64,000 nt of DNA from contig OZ246008.1 in assembly GCA_965230525.1 (NCBI GenBank), forward strand, positions 3,534,001 through 3,598,000, in the 5' to 3' direction. Shown here piece after piece: positions 53,128 through 63,352 of the stretch. The first letter of the stretch is position 1; the number at the start of each line of letters is the position of its first letter. The notes under the pieces are model-generated. The model made no database searches, had not been told where the DNA came from, and saw only the letters and a program-made list of their open reading frames with translations. Both the position numbers and the translations under genes were made by a program. The DNA comes from GCA-002733465 sp965230525. Its GTDB lineage: Bacteria; Pseudomonadota; Gammaproteobacteria; Enterobacterales; Kangiellaceae.

Positions 53128-54273
53128 CTAATCTTTTGAAAACTGCTCAATTAGGTTTTGATAATGCCTTGAAACTTTCAAATGACAAAATTCTCTTTCT
53201 GCTTTCTTACGCCCATTGTTCCCCATTTCTATACGCTTATTGTGACCCATATCTATAACCGCCAACATAGCGTCCGCCAGTTCTGAGATACTCCTAGGCC
53301 TAACTAGAACACCTGACACACCTTGCTCAACAGTATCTCTGCAACCTACATTATCTGTAGTTATAATAGGTTTTGCCATAGCAGCAGCCTCAATTAAACA
53401 TTGGGGTACACCCTCTCGATAATATGATGGAAGCACAACACAGTCGTATGATTTAACAATTTCAAAAACATTATCAGTAACTCCTAAATAATTTATTAGC
53501 TCTTTTTCATGCCAGCTATTTAGTTGTGTTAAATGTATCGCTTGAGGATTATCACTATCAACAAAACCGAGCAACGAAAATTCAAGTTTCGGTATGGTAT
53601 TTCCACTTAGAGTCCTCAATTGAAGTAACTCTTTTACACGGGATGCGGCTTGAACAAACTCAATAACTCCTTTATTTTTTAGCATTCTAGCTACTAAGAT
53701 AAACCTAACAAAATTATCGTCAGGAGCTTCACACGATTTAAACACTTTTAGATCAATTCCGATACCATTAACTTTGGAGGTTTTATTCTTAGAAACAAAA
53801 CCATGCTTCACATAGGTCGACAAATCATCTGTATTTTGGAATACTGTGTGGCTAGCTAACGGCTGGGTGACTCTAAGTAAGAATTTGCCGAGCCAAGATT
53901 TGTACCCTTTTTCTGTAAAGATACTTCCTAGCCCGGCTACATTATTTATCGAGGGGATCTTTAACAATTTAGCGGCTATAGTTGAATAAATGTTGACCTT
54001 TGGTGTAAAATTCAAAACACAGGAGGGGCGAGTACCTTGATAAATTTTTATAAAACTCTTCAATGTCGATACCTCTTTAACCAAGTTCACACCTGATCGA
54101 TCGAGATTGATAGCTATAAAGATACAACCACAGTTAGTCAGTTTTTCAGAATATGCATCAAGTGATGCAACGACAATCACCTTATTACCTTCCTTCATAA
54201 ATTCTGAAATGGAAGACCTAAAGAAATTATAGATAAACCAGGATGTATTTGCTGCGATAAGAATTGTTTTCAT
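53128..54273 (-). CDS. glycosyltransferase family 4 protein
   Basis: 381 residues from the ATG at 54273, where MKTILIAANTSWFIYNFRSS-like sequence starts a GT-B Rossmann fold; a longer frame adds 30 residues that overlap the neighbouring gene's region. The GT4 donor motif is present: RFILVARMLKNKGVIEFVQAA, VVLPSYYREGVPQCLIEAAA and TTDNVGCRDTVEQGVSG. This resembles WcaL/PimB-like enzymes acting on N-acetyl-hexosamine polyprenyl acceptors, such as the PglA type. It diverges from the TagF-like gene. Confidence 0.88.
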   Translation of the reverse strand: MKTILIAANTSWFIYNFFRSSISEFMKEGNKVIVVASLDAYSEKLTNCGCIFIAINLDRSGVNLVKEVSTLKSFIKIYQGTRPSCVLNFTPKVNIYSTIAAKLLKIPSINNVAGLGSIFTEKGYKSWLGKFLLRVTQPLASHTVFQNTDDLSTYVKHGFVSKNKTSKVNGIGIDLKVFKSCEAPDDNFVRFILVARMLKNKGVIEFVQAASRVKELLQLRTLSGNTIPKLEFSLLGFVDSDNPQAIHLTQLNSWHEKELINYLGVTDNVFEIVKSYDCVVLPSYYREGVPQCLIEAAAMAKPIITTDNVGCRDTVEQGVSGVLVRPRSISELADAMLAVIDMGHNKRIEMGNNGRKKAEREFCHLKVSRHYQNLIEQFSKD

Positions 54274-54343
54274 TTGGACTTTGGATGAATGTATAACGCG
54301 GTCTATGCTAGCATTTTTAAGGAAAAACACAACCTGAACCGCT

Positions 54344-55501
54344 ATGTCTTTTAATAAAAACAAAAGTTTTCGTTTATTTATTCAGCTCTTTAGAGAGTTG
54401 ATATTTTTTCTCCCAAAATTGGCTGGCTCTATTATTCCAACCAAATCAACATTTTGGGTCTTTGGCCATCAACATGGTTATACTGACAATGCAAAATTAC
54501 TATTTGAATATATTCGCTTCACCGATGAAAACGTTACCCCCATATGGCTTTTTAATGCTAGTGAGAACCCCTCAGATTATCCCGATGGCTCAGTTTACAA
54601 ATATAGTATCAAAGGGATCTATATTCAGCTAAGAGCAAAAGTGTTTTTTATTTCTACAGGAATGCAGGATGTTGGAGCTTTTGTCCCCTACTTCAATCGA
54701 GATATATACGTTCTTTGGCATGGTTGGCCAATAAAAAAAATATTGCTTCACTCTCCAGAGTCTTACCCCTCTCACAACTCACTTATCAAGAAAGCCACTA
54801 TTATTCTATACCGACTGCAAATGGCGAAATATCGTGCAATATTTTGTCATGACGAAGAAATGTCAAAACTATTTATCTCTGCATTTCAAGTTAACGAGAA
54901 AAAATGTGTTGTTACAGGTTGGCCGAGGCTAGACAAAAGCTATTTTCAACAAATTGAAAAAAAACGAGTCTCAAGAAAAAAACAGATTTTCTATGCTCCA
55001 ACATGGCATTCAGATAAAGCAATAACTATCAACAATTTAAAAAATATATATTCTCTACCAATGATAAGGTACCTTGAAAAAAATGGAATTAGCTTAATTA
55101 TTAAACTTCACCCATTAGACAGAGATCTTGAATGCTCTATAAGTTTACACCATAAAAACATCACCTTTACAAAGAAGCCTGCACAATCATTGATTGAAGT
55201 TAGCGACGTATTTATTAGTGATTACTCCAGCTTGATTATTGATGCCTACTTGCTCAAAAATGTTCAAGTTATTTTGTTCGGCTCCAATTTAAATCAGTAT
55301 ATAATCGAGCGAGGTATTTATGACGACTTTTTAACAATTTATCAAAATCATTTTATAAATAATACTAACGGACTTATTCAGCAATTAAAATCGAACTATC
55401 AGCTTTCAGTTCCGCAAATTAAAACCTGTGAGAATAGCCTAGAAAACATTCACAACTATGTTGTTGCAAGTAGTTGTAGCTTCAGACCTAGCTTGAAGTA
55501 A
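54344..55501 (+). CDS. CDP-glycerol glycerophosphotransferase (TagF/TagB-like)
   Basis: A 385-residue GT-B protein of the poly(glycerophosphate) transferase family. Visible features are FWVFGHQHGYTDNAKLLFEY, LWHGWPIKKI, VTGWPRLDKSYF, QIFYAPTWHSDKA and DVFISDYSSLIIDAYLL. The H-x-W-P and SDYSS pairs are the family core. Such enzymes transfer polyol phosphate from CDP-glycerol or CDP-ribitol; in Gram-negatives they build phosphodiester-linked capsules. The exact donor is not readable. A second member is truncated at the right edge of the window. Confidence 0.9.
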   Translation: MSFNKNKSFRLFIQLFRELIFFLPKLAGSIIPTKSTFWVFGHQHGYTDNAKLLFEYIRFTDENVTPIWLFNASENPSDYPDGSVYKYSIKGIYIQLRAKVFFISTGMQDVGAFVPYFNRDIYVLWHGWPIKKILLHSPESYPSHNSLIKKATIILYRLQMAKYRAIFCHDEEMSKLFISAFQVNEKKCVVTGWPRLDKSYFQQIEKKRVSRKKQIFYAPTWHSDKAITINNLKNIYSLPMIRYLEKNGISLIIKLHPLDRDLECSISLHHKNITFTKKPAQSLIEVSDVFISDYSSLIIDAYLLKNVQVILFGSNLNQYIIERGIYDDFLTIYQNHFINNTNGLIQQLKSNYQLSVPQIKTCENSLENIHNYVVASSCSFRPSLK

Positions 55502-55545
55502 TTGCAAAGATTAGTTAAACAGCCTATTTATGATAAAGCTATTTC

Positions 55546-55575
55546 AACGCCCCCTGGCTGGTAAGCGTTATTTTT
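55546..55575 (+). terminator. weak terminator-like hairpin after the TagF-like gene
   Basis: AACGC / GCGTT stem (5 bp, 14-nt loop with an additional CC/GG pairing chance) followed by ATTTTT. Located 45 bp after the stop. The short stem makes it uncertain. Confidence 0.35.
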
Positions 55576-55757
55576 AGTATACCTTTAGGCTAAAATCTAG
55601 TTGACACTGAACTTCGTTTGGAATTGCTCTACACTACAGTTGCATTAATGCTGATTTACTTTGGCTACACTGTTGCTGTGTGGTAGGATTTGGTTCTTTA
55701 CTATTAAAGTTTATGACTGATAAACTTAGAATCGAAGAACAATAAAAGGACTTTGGA

Positions 55758-57800
55758 ATGCTAAAATACTTGAGCACTCATCACATACTCTTAAACTCAC
55801 TAGTTATATGTTTACTATTCGTAGGGGGGTGTGGTGGTAGTTCTAACTCAACTACACCAAATTCTAATATCGATAATACCCCGCCTGTCATAACTCTAAA
55901 TGGCGTTAGCCAATACACTCTGTTTGTTAACAACGATTATGTCGAACTGGGAGCTACTGCAAATGATGCAATTGATGGAGCAGTTCAAGTCATCATTGAA
56001 GGTACTGTCGATACCAATCAAGTAGGTCAGTATACCGTTACGTATAGCGCTGTTGATAGGTCGGGCAATTCAACAGTAGTAACCAGAACAATAGTGGTAG
56101 TCGAATTGACGGACCCTTCACCATTTGCAATTATGATGGAGAGCGATAAATACGATAATAATACGATTTCAATTAGAACTGCTCCAGGAGGTAACTATAG
56201 TTTTAGAATTGATTGGGGAGACGGTTCTTCAGACGAAAATATTACTCAATCGATTACTCACAACTACACCGAATCTGGAATTTATCTAATTCTGATTGAG
56301 GGCTAATATCCCCAACCCTACTTTTTCGAGAATTGCCGTCAATTGCTCACAATTGAACAATGGGGTGAGCAAGTCTGGGCATCGATGGAACGCGCTTTTG
56401 CTAGTTGTTATCAATTAAAAATAAATGCTTCAGATACCCCAAATTTAACTCAAGCCTCCAATTTAACAGAGATGTTTGCTGACGCAGAAGGTTTTGATAG
56501 TAATATTAATAACTGGGACGTTTCAAATGTAACTGATATGAGTTATATGTTCAAAGGAGCACAATCGTTTAATCAACCGCTTGATAACTGGGACGTTTCA
56601 TCTGTCTCCAATATGTCTTGGATGTTCGCCGGAGCAATTCACTTTAACCAAACACTTAATAGCTGGGATGTTTCATCGGTTTTAGACATGTCTAATATGT
56701 TTTATGCTATTGAGTTAGATAGAGAAGATGACTATTACCTCCAACCTAGTAACTTTAATGGCAATATAAGCAACTGGGATGTTTCGTCCGTTACAAATAT
56801 GTTTGAAATGTTTTGGGGAGCAATAGAATTCAATCAATACATCGGCGACTGGAACGTTTCTTCTGTCACTAACATGAGCTCAATGTTTTATAGAGCAAAT
56901 CGTTTTAATCAAGAACTAGACAATTGGGATGTCTCTTCAGTAACTAATATGAGCAAAATGTCCTTTAGCGCGAGTAGCTTTGATCAAAGCTTGAATAGCT
57001 GGAATGTTTCTAGTGTGTCGAACATGCGAGCGATGTTTCAACAAGCAACTCTTTTCAATCAAGCGCTAGATAATTGGGACGTATCCGCTGTAACTGACAT
57101 GAAGGATATGTTCAACGGAGCTACGCTGTTCAACCAAAATCTAAATAGCTGGGATGTCTCTTTAGTAACTAATATGTCTAATATGTTTGCTGAGGCGGAT
57201 CTAGAAAATGGAGGAGATGCTGGCAGCGCCTTCAATGGAGAAGTTGGTAATTGGGATGTATCTTCGGTGACTAACATGAGTGGCATGTTTCTTGGCGCAA
57301 CAGACTTTAATAAAGATATTGGCAATTGGGATGTATCAGCTGTCATTAATATGAGTGAGATGTTTTCTGTTTGGGAAATAGATTACAGTTTGCCTGGCGG
57401 TACTTTTAATCAAAATATAAGTAATTGGGATGTGTCTTCGGTCACTAACATGTGGAAGATGTTTGCAGAAAACAAAGTCTTTAATCAGAATATTAGTAAT
57501 TGGAATGTTTCATCTGTACGATTTATGGACGAAATGTTTTACGGTGCAACAAATTTTGATCAAAACCTTGGAAGTTGAAATATCTCATCTGTACAAGATA
57601 TGACTGATATGTTTAAAAACAAAAGCCTGTCAACGACTAATTACAATGGAATTTAACAAGGCTGGAGCACTCAAGATTTAAACGACAACGTCGATTTTCA
57701 TGGTGGTGAGAGTACCTATTCCAGTTCGGCTGAATCCGCACGAAGCGTTTTAACTGAGGTCTTTAAATGGACCATTACTAATGGTGGATTTTCTGAATAA
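55758..57800 (+). pseudogene. BspA-like leucine-rich-repeat surface lipoprotein with three in-frame stops
   Basis: One continuous frame of 681 codons carries nonsense codons at 56304 (TAA), 57576 (TGA) and 57654 (TAA) but no frameshift. It begins with a lipoprotein signal (VICLLFVGGCGGSSN, Cys at about 25). A DUF5011/HYR-like domain follows (PPVITLNGVSQYTLFVNNDY and later GQYTVTYSAVDRSGN), then a PKD-like strand (FRIDWGDGSS). After the first stop there are about 14 BspA/DUF285 units of the form NWDVSSVTNMSxMF with FNQ between them. The TGA replaces the Trp of one unit (LGSW position). The end FHGGESTYSS...VFKWTITNGGFSE is the normal family C-terminus. It could give a secreted 182-residue fragment. 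Confidence 0.88.
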
Positions 57801-57987
57801 ATTTTATCTATCATCCATTTATTACAGATGACCAGCTTGCAGTTTATTCAATTATATAGCAAACTAATCAATGCCTAATGAATCTAATAAATATTTTAAA
57901 TTGCGGCAAATCGAGTTTAATTTGACTATCGGTTAGCGACTTTGCTTCATTACGCTGTCTAGAATTTTTTACGGAGATTTTTAAATA

Positions 57988-59448
57988 ATGTTTTCCAAGA
58001 CAACTGAAAAATTAAGAAATTTAATCACAGAAACTGTAAAAGAGAGTGTTGAGCACTCTGTTAGTAAAGCACTTGCAAAAAATTCAAATACCAACCAAGC
58101 TCATGAACCAAAACTTAAAGCTGGGCTAATAGGCTGTGGAGGCCATGGAAAAAAACTATCGAATGAGTTTGCTCGGCGTTATGATTGTGAAATAAGCCAG
58201 GTTTGTGACCCGGACTCAGCTATTGGTTCCAAAATGGCGGCTCACATCGAAATAACGACCGGCAAGAAGCCGAAATACGTTAAAGATTTGAGAGATGTTT
58301 TTGCCGACAAATCAATCGATTTCGTTATTATTGCGACCCCCCATCACTGGCATGCGCTGGCCGCAATTTGGGCAATGCAAGCCGGAAAAGATGTCTACCT
58401 TGAGAAACCTTTAACGCATACATTTAGCGAAGGAAAAAGCATTATTGCAGCAGCAAAAAAATATAATAGAGTTATACAATGCGGAACACAATTGCGTTCT
58501 CAAAGAAGTCTATTAAATGCCATCAAATATATTCATGATGGTAAGTTAGGAGAAGTAAAACTAGCCCGTTGCTTGTCTTACAAGACTCGAAAACCAATCG
58601 GAGAGGCTGGGATTTTCGAAATACCTAAAACACTAGATTATGACCTATGGGCGGGCCCCTCCGCTATGAAACCTGTAACTCGGAAAAGATTTCACTATGA
58701 TTGGCATTGGGATTGGGATTTTGGAAACGGTGGACTAGGCAATAACGGTGTTCATCGAATTGATGTTGCCAGATGGGGGCTAAACGTCTCTGGACTTGGG
58801 GATAAAGTCATTAGTTTTGGTGGGAGATTTGGGAAAAAAGATGCTGGCGAAACACCCGATACACAAGTAACAGTTAACATGTTTGGTGATAAGGCAATTG
58901 TGCATGAACTACGCTGCCTAAAAACTAAGCCTCTAGCGCCATTTGAGAAAGGAGATGGTACTATTTTTTATGGAACTAAAGGGATTATCACTTATGGACT
59001 AAGTACAGCTACACTCTACGATACTAAAGGTAAGTTTGTGAGGAAATTCACAACAAAGTCGTCTCCATTTGAAAATCATTATGGTAATTTCATCAATGCT
59101 ATAAAAAATAGAGATAGTTCAAAGTTGAATGCAACAGCTGAAGAATCTAACTACTCAGCCGGCCTATGTCACGTTGGCAGCATCTCTCACAGAATGGGCA
59201 CAAAAACCTCAGACTCTGAAATATTAAAGAAATTGGCCAAAATAGATTGTTCTGACGATTTAGAGAAAACGTTTCTTCGGACTCGTCAACATTTATCGGA
59301 ACTGGATATTTCTGATGATTTTATTTTCGGTCAAGTATTATCTATTGACGCTTCGACTGAGAGTTTCATAGAAAATGATAAAGCCAATGAGCTCTTAACT
59401 AGAAGTTACCGTAAGCCTTATTTAGTGCCATTACCTGAAGAGGTTTAA
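57988..59448 (+). CDS. Gfo/Idh/MocA-family oxidoreductase
   Basis: A 486-residue NAD(P)-dependent sugar oxidoreductase. After an N-terminal 45-residue helical lead comes the Rossmann motif KAGLIGCGGHGKKL, then VIIATPHHWHALAAIWAMQA and GKDVYLEKPLTHT with the catalytic-type EKP Lys. The large C-terminal domain has WHWDWDFGNGGLGNNGVHRI and the conserved His of this subgroup. The closest relatives I recall are the Bacteroidetes/Planctomycetes type, often exported by Tat; here the N-terminus has no twin-arginine signal. It may make a special sugar for the polysaccharide. It stands alone between two pseudogenes. Confidence 0.88.
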   Translation: MFSKTTEKLRNLITETVKESVEHSVSKALAKNSNTNQAHEPKLKAGLIGCGGHGKKLSNEFARRYDCEISQVCDPDSAIGSKMAAHIEITTGKKPKYVKDLRDVFADKSIDFVIIATPHHWHALAAIWAMQAGKDVYLEKPLTHTFSEGKSIIAAAKKYNRVIQCGTQLRSQRSLLNAIKYIHDGKLGEVKLARCLSYKTRKPIGEAGIFEIPKTLDYDLWAGPSAMKPVTRKRFHYDWHWDWDFGNGGLGNNGVHRIDVARWGLNVSGLGDKVISFGGRFGKKDAGETPDTQVTVNMFGDKAIVHELRCLKTKPLAPFEKGDGTIFYGTKGIITYGLSTATLYDTKGKFVRKFTTKSSPFENHYGNFINAIKNRDSSKLNATAEESNYSAGLCHVGSISHRMGTKTSDSEILKKLAKIDCSDDLEKTFLRTRQHLSELDISDDFIFGQVLSIDASTESFIENDKANELLTRSYRKPYLVPLPEEV

Positions 59449-59459
59449 TAAACCTTGAA

Positions 59460-59498
59460 GGAAATGGTCAAGTTAGCGCACTAAACTTGGCTATTTCC
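59460..59498. terminator. long hairpin between convergent genes
   Basis: GGAAAT...CAAGTTAG-CGCA-CTAAACTTG...ATTTCC forms two stacked stems with a small internal loop. It begins 12 bp after the oxidoreductase stop and could serve both directions. The U tract is poor on the plus strand, so strength is uncertain. Confidence 0.45.
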
Positions 59499-59574
59499 TA
59501 AAATTAATTAAGTAATTGATACGTCAATCTGACACCTCGCTGGACCTTTATAGCTTTAGATTCAATTGTCAAAA

Positions 59575-61123
59575 TCAATCTTCATTATCATCTACAAAAT
59601 CAATAGTAATATTTGGATTACTAATGGTAACGTCAACCAACGATTGAATAGCTTCTTCAGTTAGGGGATTTCCCCAAATTCTTTTATATAAAGGATTATC
59701 GTATGCAAGTAAATTATTTATATTATTATCTAGGTTAGTAAGTTTATTTTCAGAGAGGATTAAACTTTCTAGGTCCAGTGAAAAACTTAAATCGATCTCA
59801 GTTAAATTGTTGGATTCTAACTGAAGTGTTTTTGCCGCCTTCGGCACTTCGAAAGTTGAGAATGAATTATTTTCTAGGTCGATTTCCGTTAAATTTGAAG
59901 GCAAATCTAACTCTGAAAAATTCGTACCAACAGCTTTGAACTTCGTCAATTTATGTTGATTGGCCCAATTGAAAAGTGACAGGCTGTAACTAGGCCTTGA
60001 GAAAGTGTTGTAGAACTCGAATTCTTTAAGATTAGATTCAAAAGGTAAAGTAATTAATTCACACTTGCATTCGAGAAAAATACTCTCGAGCCCAATGCTA
60101 TCTGTAAGGTCAATTTGTTGCGCCAGCGATAGGGGGGTGCCAAAAGCCTCCGAATACCAGAACTCTTTAAGTATAGGAGCATTCAGCACAATCGGTGTCG
60201 TGAATACAGACACAGATAACCTCAATTTACTCAGGTTTTGCATTTCAGGCGGAAGATATAGGTTCATTTCCCTATCAATTTTTGCTTCAAATCCTCTTAT
60301 CTCTAAAATTTCTAAGTTACTTAGATTAGACAAATCTAACTCAGTTACTCCGCCGAGCTCCGTTAAGTAGAGTCTTCTCAGCGCTATATTATTACTGAGA
60401 TCAAGTTCTTGTATAGTGCTATTCCAACTCACCGCCAGACGCAAAAGATTAGTATTCTGAGTTAAGTCAATTGCGATAATATTAGAGGAAGAACTAAGAT
60501 ATAGTCGTTCGAGTTTTGCGTTGTTGGTAACATCAAAATATTCAAGTTTTTTCATCTGTTGAAGATAAAGACGTCGTATCTCTGGATTGCTGCTAAAATC
60601 TAACATTGGTACAGCTGTTCTGCGGGCGTCAAGAATTTCAAGCTTTGTATTATTCGAAAAATCGACAGTAGTCAGTTTGCTACAGAGCTTAACATCAACA
60701 TCGACTAGTTCCGTGTTTTTACTTGTGTCAAGAGACTTTAATTTATATATAATTTAATTTTAGAATGCTTAACTTGGACAATCTACTCAAATCCAGGTCG
60801 ACAAATTGATGATCGACTAACTCCAATTCTACAAGCTCGACTAAATCTCCGATGCCCGTGGTATCCTCAATAGAATTTCTAGAATCTCCATGACATACTA
60901 AACTAGTGATTTGATCAACATATTCAGCGCCAATATCATCTATGCAAGCCTTTAGAGAAGCATCTGGAAAGTTGATATCCGTTAACAAAGTGCGTTCAGC
61001 GCTCATATTTATTTCGACTTCGGGTTCAATAATACTACTGTCATCGCCGCAAGCACTAATTAATAATAAATTAGCCATTATGAATAGCTGCCAAAATCTA
61101 ATTATTCTTTGATTCTCATACAT
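59575..61123 (-). pseudogene. leucine-rich-repeat lipoprotein split by a frameshift
   Basis: The gene starts at ATG 61123 (GGAG 9 nt upstream) with a lipobox (MANLLLISAC, Cys at about 25), and then an LRR lead ending ...SRLSKLSILKLNYI and a stop at 60743. In another frame the repeat resumes at once (KLKSLDTSKNTELVDVDVKL) and runs through the 343 codons from 60606 to 59575, ending in DFVDDNED. The slip lies in an AT-only run near 60740-60755 (TTATATATAAATTA). Repeats have the Ls-x-L-x-x-L-x-L pattern of surface LRR proteins. Joined, it would be about 515 residues. A one-base error or real inactivation are both possible. Confidence 0.75.
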
Positions 61124-61237
61124 CGTGCCTTTCTCCATTTCATATTCAGGTGCTAGAGATTGATATAGTGTCATCTGAAGGGCTCCCTGTTCTATTAAAT
61201 CACTTCAAGATTTAGCAAAACCTAGCACTGTGTATAA

Positions 61238-61597
61238 CTATTCCAATGACCTAAATATTAAGTTTAACTTACTATAGTTATATTTCCTTTGTTCATCATT
61301 AGCTAACTCTAACTCCTCGATTAAATAGTCTATTTTGTTTTGAATGGCTTTTAACGCATATAAATCCGAAGAGCTAAAACTGATGTTATTAACTTTAATC
61401 TTATCAACAACCTCATCTATTTCCAATTTCGATAAGCCAAGCTCCTGAAGCCTCGATGTGATCATTTCCTTCACATCATCAGGTTTGATCATAACCAGCT
61501 GTGCGGTAGATTCATTTTCTGTCAATTGAGTTCGAAACTCGTCAGGCTCAAAACTATCTAAAGCAACATCCTTTAACTTATTTTTAATAAACTTCAT
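61238..61597 (-). CDS. small soluble protein of unknown function
   Basis: 119 residues, highly charged and predicted mostly helical (TSRLQELGLSKLEIDEVVDK, ALKAIQNKIDYLIEELELAN), without signal peptide, cysteines or a recognised family. A ribosome site is not strong. It lies between the LRR gene and the phosphodiesterase-like gene, all on the same strand. Codon usage looks coding. I give no function. Confidence 0.5.
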   Translation of the reverse strand: MKFIKNKLKDVALDSFEPDEFRTQLTENESTAQLVMIKPDDVKEMITSRLQELGLSKLEIDEVVDKIKVNNISFSSSDLYALKAIQNKIDYLIEELELANDEQRKYNYSKLNLIFRSLE

Positions 61598-61853
61598 TTT
61601 TATGGCCTTTACAAATTCAAATTTATTTATCTTAAGGTGACTAATCTCTTCATCAATATCATACCAATCTTTAAGTATTAAGCAATGAACTAGTCAAGTC
61701 CCGCCGTTTAAAAGCCAGCAATTCAACTTTTTGTTTGTCAGAAAATCTAAACCCGTTAAACTTGCAGGAATACCTTCGATGGTTGAGTAAGAGTCAACAT
61801 CCTTAAGCACAACGATACTTACAACACTACAGCTGTCGTGTAAATGAAAGCAC

Positions 61854-62522
61854 TTATTTAGTAGCTCTGGGATAATGTGTTTTACATAAATTATTAGTAG
61901 TAGGATTCTTAGGTTTAAAAGTTTGCATAACAATAAAGCCATAAGTTGAGAATTCACCACACCACTGTTCATTAAACATTTTCCCAAATCGCTTTTCAGA
62001 TATTATGAAATTGATGTCAAGTTTACCCTTATATTTTTCTGCAAGAGTTAAAAGATTAGTTTTACCTGCGTCGCTAATACTTTTAATTTCTATCATAAGT
62101 GGTTTTGACAACCTGTGTTCCACAGAGACCTCTAAAACCTCCTCTGGTGTTGGAATCTGAAAACAAGATCCTTCGGGCCCATTCTTCAAACAGTACTTTC
62201 TAACCTCCTTAAATGGTGTGTTTTCTAACTTTGAATCATGTCTCTTAATAGTCATTCTATCGAAATTTGCGTCATGAAAAACTACTAGCTCACCTGAGCT
62301 AGTCTCCCTAACATCAAACTCGGCATACTTGAATTTTTTTTCATGCTGCAAGCCAGCTAAAACTGCTCGATATAGTTGAAGTGAATTTTCAGGCAAACAG
62401 GAAATTGCGTCAGCTCCGAGTCTATGACCGTAATTCACGGCAGTAGCTTTATCCGCTCCACAAGAAATATTAAAAAGACAGAATATACAGAAAGCAATTT
62501 GAACTAAGAATTTTTTTATCAT
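61854..62522 (-). CDS. glycerophosphodiester phosphodiesterase-like lipoprotein, possibly frameshifted
   Basis: 222 residues. A lipobox-like CLFNISC (Cys at about 21) follows a hydrophobic signal. GDPD motifs are visible: NYGHRLGADAISCLPENSLQ, YAEFDVRETSSGELVVFHDA (with E, D and catalytic HD) and KPLMIEIKS. These match the family's HR-x-n-PENT, ExD and H-D sequence. A TIM barrel is about 250 residues, but this frame ends soon after FIVMQTF. In a shifted frame about 60 more coding-like codons (IPASLTGLDFLTNKKLNCWL) run to 61694, so a frameshift near 61880-61950 may truncate it. It would cleave glycerophosphodiesters in the periplasm. Neighbours: sulfotransferase 13 bp upstream. Confidence 0.7.
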   Translation of the reverse strand: MIKKFLVQIAFCIFCLFNISCGADKATAVNYGHRLGADAISCLPENSLQLYRAVLAGLQHEKKFKYAEFDVRETSSGELVVFHDANFDRMTIKRHDSKLENTPFKEVRKYCLKNGPEGSCFQIPTPEEVLEVSVEHRLSKPLMIEIKSISDAGKTNLLTLAEKYKGKLDINFIISEKRFGKMFNEQWCGEFSTYGFIVMQTFKPKNPTTNNLCKTHYPRATK

Positions 62523-62534
62523 TTAATTTCTCAT

Positions 62535-63299
62535 TTACTGTTTACTATTGTTGGTCAATTCATCATCAAGAAATACTTCAAACTCAGTTCCTAACAAGCT
62601 ATTAACAACAGCTTGATAGTTAATTATGACCTCTCTTAGTTTATCGCTTGTCATCTTTACATAATGTTCATCTAGAACTTGAAGTTTCACCCCCATAAAC
62701 TCGCAGAGCTTTGCTTGCACCATTTTACTATTTTCCAAATATGACTCATAAGTTAGACGCAATATATCATCATTGTTACTGAATTTACTTTCCCAAAAGT
62801 CATTCTCGGCCTGTATTTTTTTTAATGCTGAAATGAGGCCATTTGTATTAATAGCAATTTTTGTTTGTTCTATAGGCACACGACTATTATATCCTCTTTT
62901 CACCGCCAGCTTCCGAGAAACAAATGTTTTAAGTAAGTTCTTTCTAACTATATGAATTATCTTAATATTATTATTCTTTATATAGCTAACGATCGTCGGA
63001 AACATTTTTGCTTGATTACACATTAGCTTGAATCCTATATTGCCATCCGATGACGTAAGATAAATATTATCTAATGTTTTTTTTACTAACTTCTCGCGAT
63101 CGAAAAAATGTCTAATTAGATTTAAATTCGTACTCAACATTAAGCGATGATAAGCCAATCTGTGTTTTGAAGGTTTTGTTCTAAAGTGACGCATCTTAAA
63201 AAGTTCAGGATAGCACTCTATATCAGCGTGGCTATTTAAGGCCCTACGAATAACGGTTGTACCCGTTCGTTGTATACCTATTATTACAAATTTTTTCAT
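62535..63299 (-). CDS. sulfotransferase
   Basis: 254 residues from the ATG at 63299 (AGG 6 nt upstream); the longer frame adds 19 residues with no ribosome site. The 5'-phosphosulfate loop IIGIQRTGTTVIRRALNSHAD sits at the N-terminus (about 5-25) and matches the PAPS-binding GxxRTGTT pattern of Stf0/PF00685 sulfotransferases. HIVRKNLLKTFVSRKLA is the 3'-phosphate-binding segment. It would sulfate a sugar or lipid, using PAPS made by CysDNC encoded about 25 kb away in the same window. It lies just before the TagF-like gene end. Confidence 0.85.
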   Translation of the reverse strand: MKKFVIIGIQRTGTTVIRRALNSHADIECYPELFKMRHFRTKPSKHRLAYHRLMLSTNLNLIRHFFDREKLVKKTLDNIYLTSSDGNIGFKLMCNQAKMFPTIVSYIKNNNIKIIHIVRKNLLKTFVSRKLAVKRGYNSRVPIEQTKIAINTNGLISALKKIQAENDFWESKFSNNDDILRLTYESYLENSKMVQAKLCEFMGVKLQVLDEHYVKMTSDKLREVIINYQAVVNSLLGTEFEVFLDDELTNNSKQ

Positions 63300-63352
63300 G
63301 CTCAACCTAAGGGAGTTTATTTGTGAAGTAGAATTAACTTTCAAACAACTAA

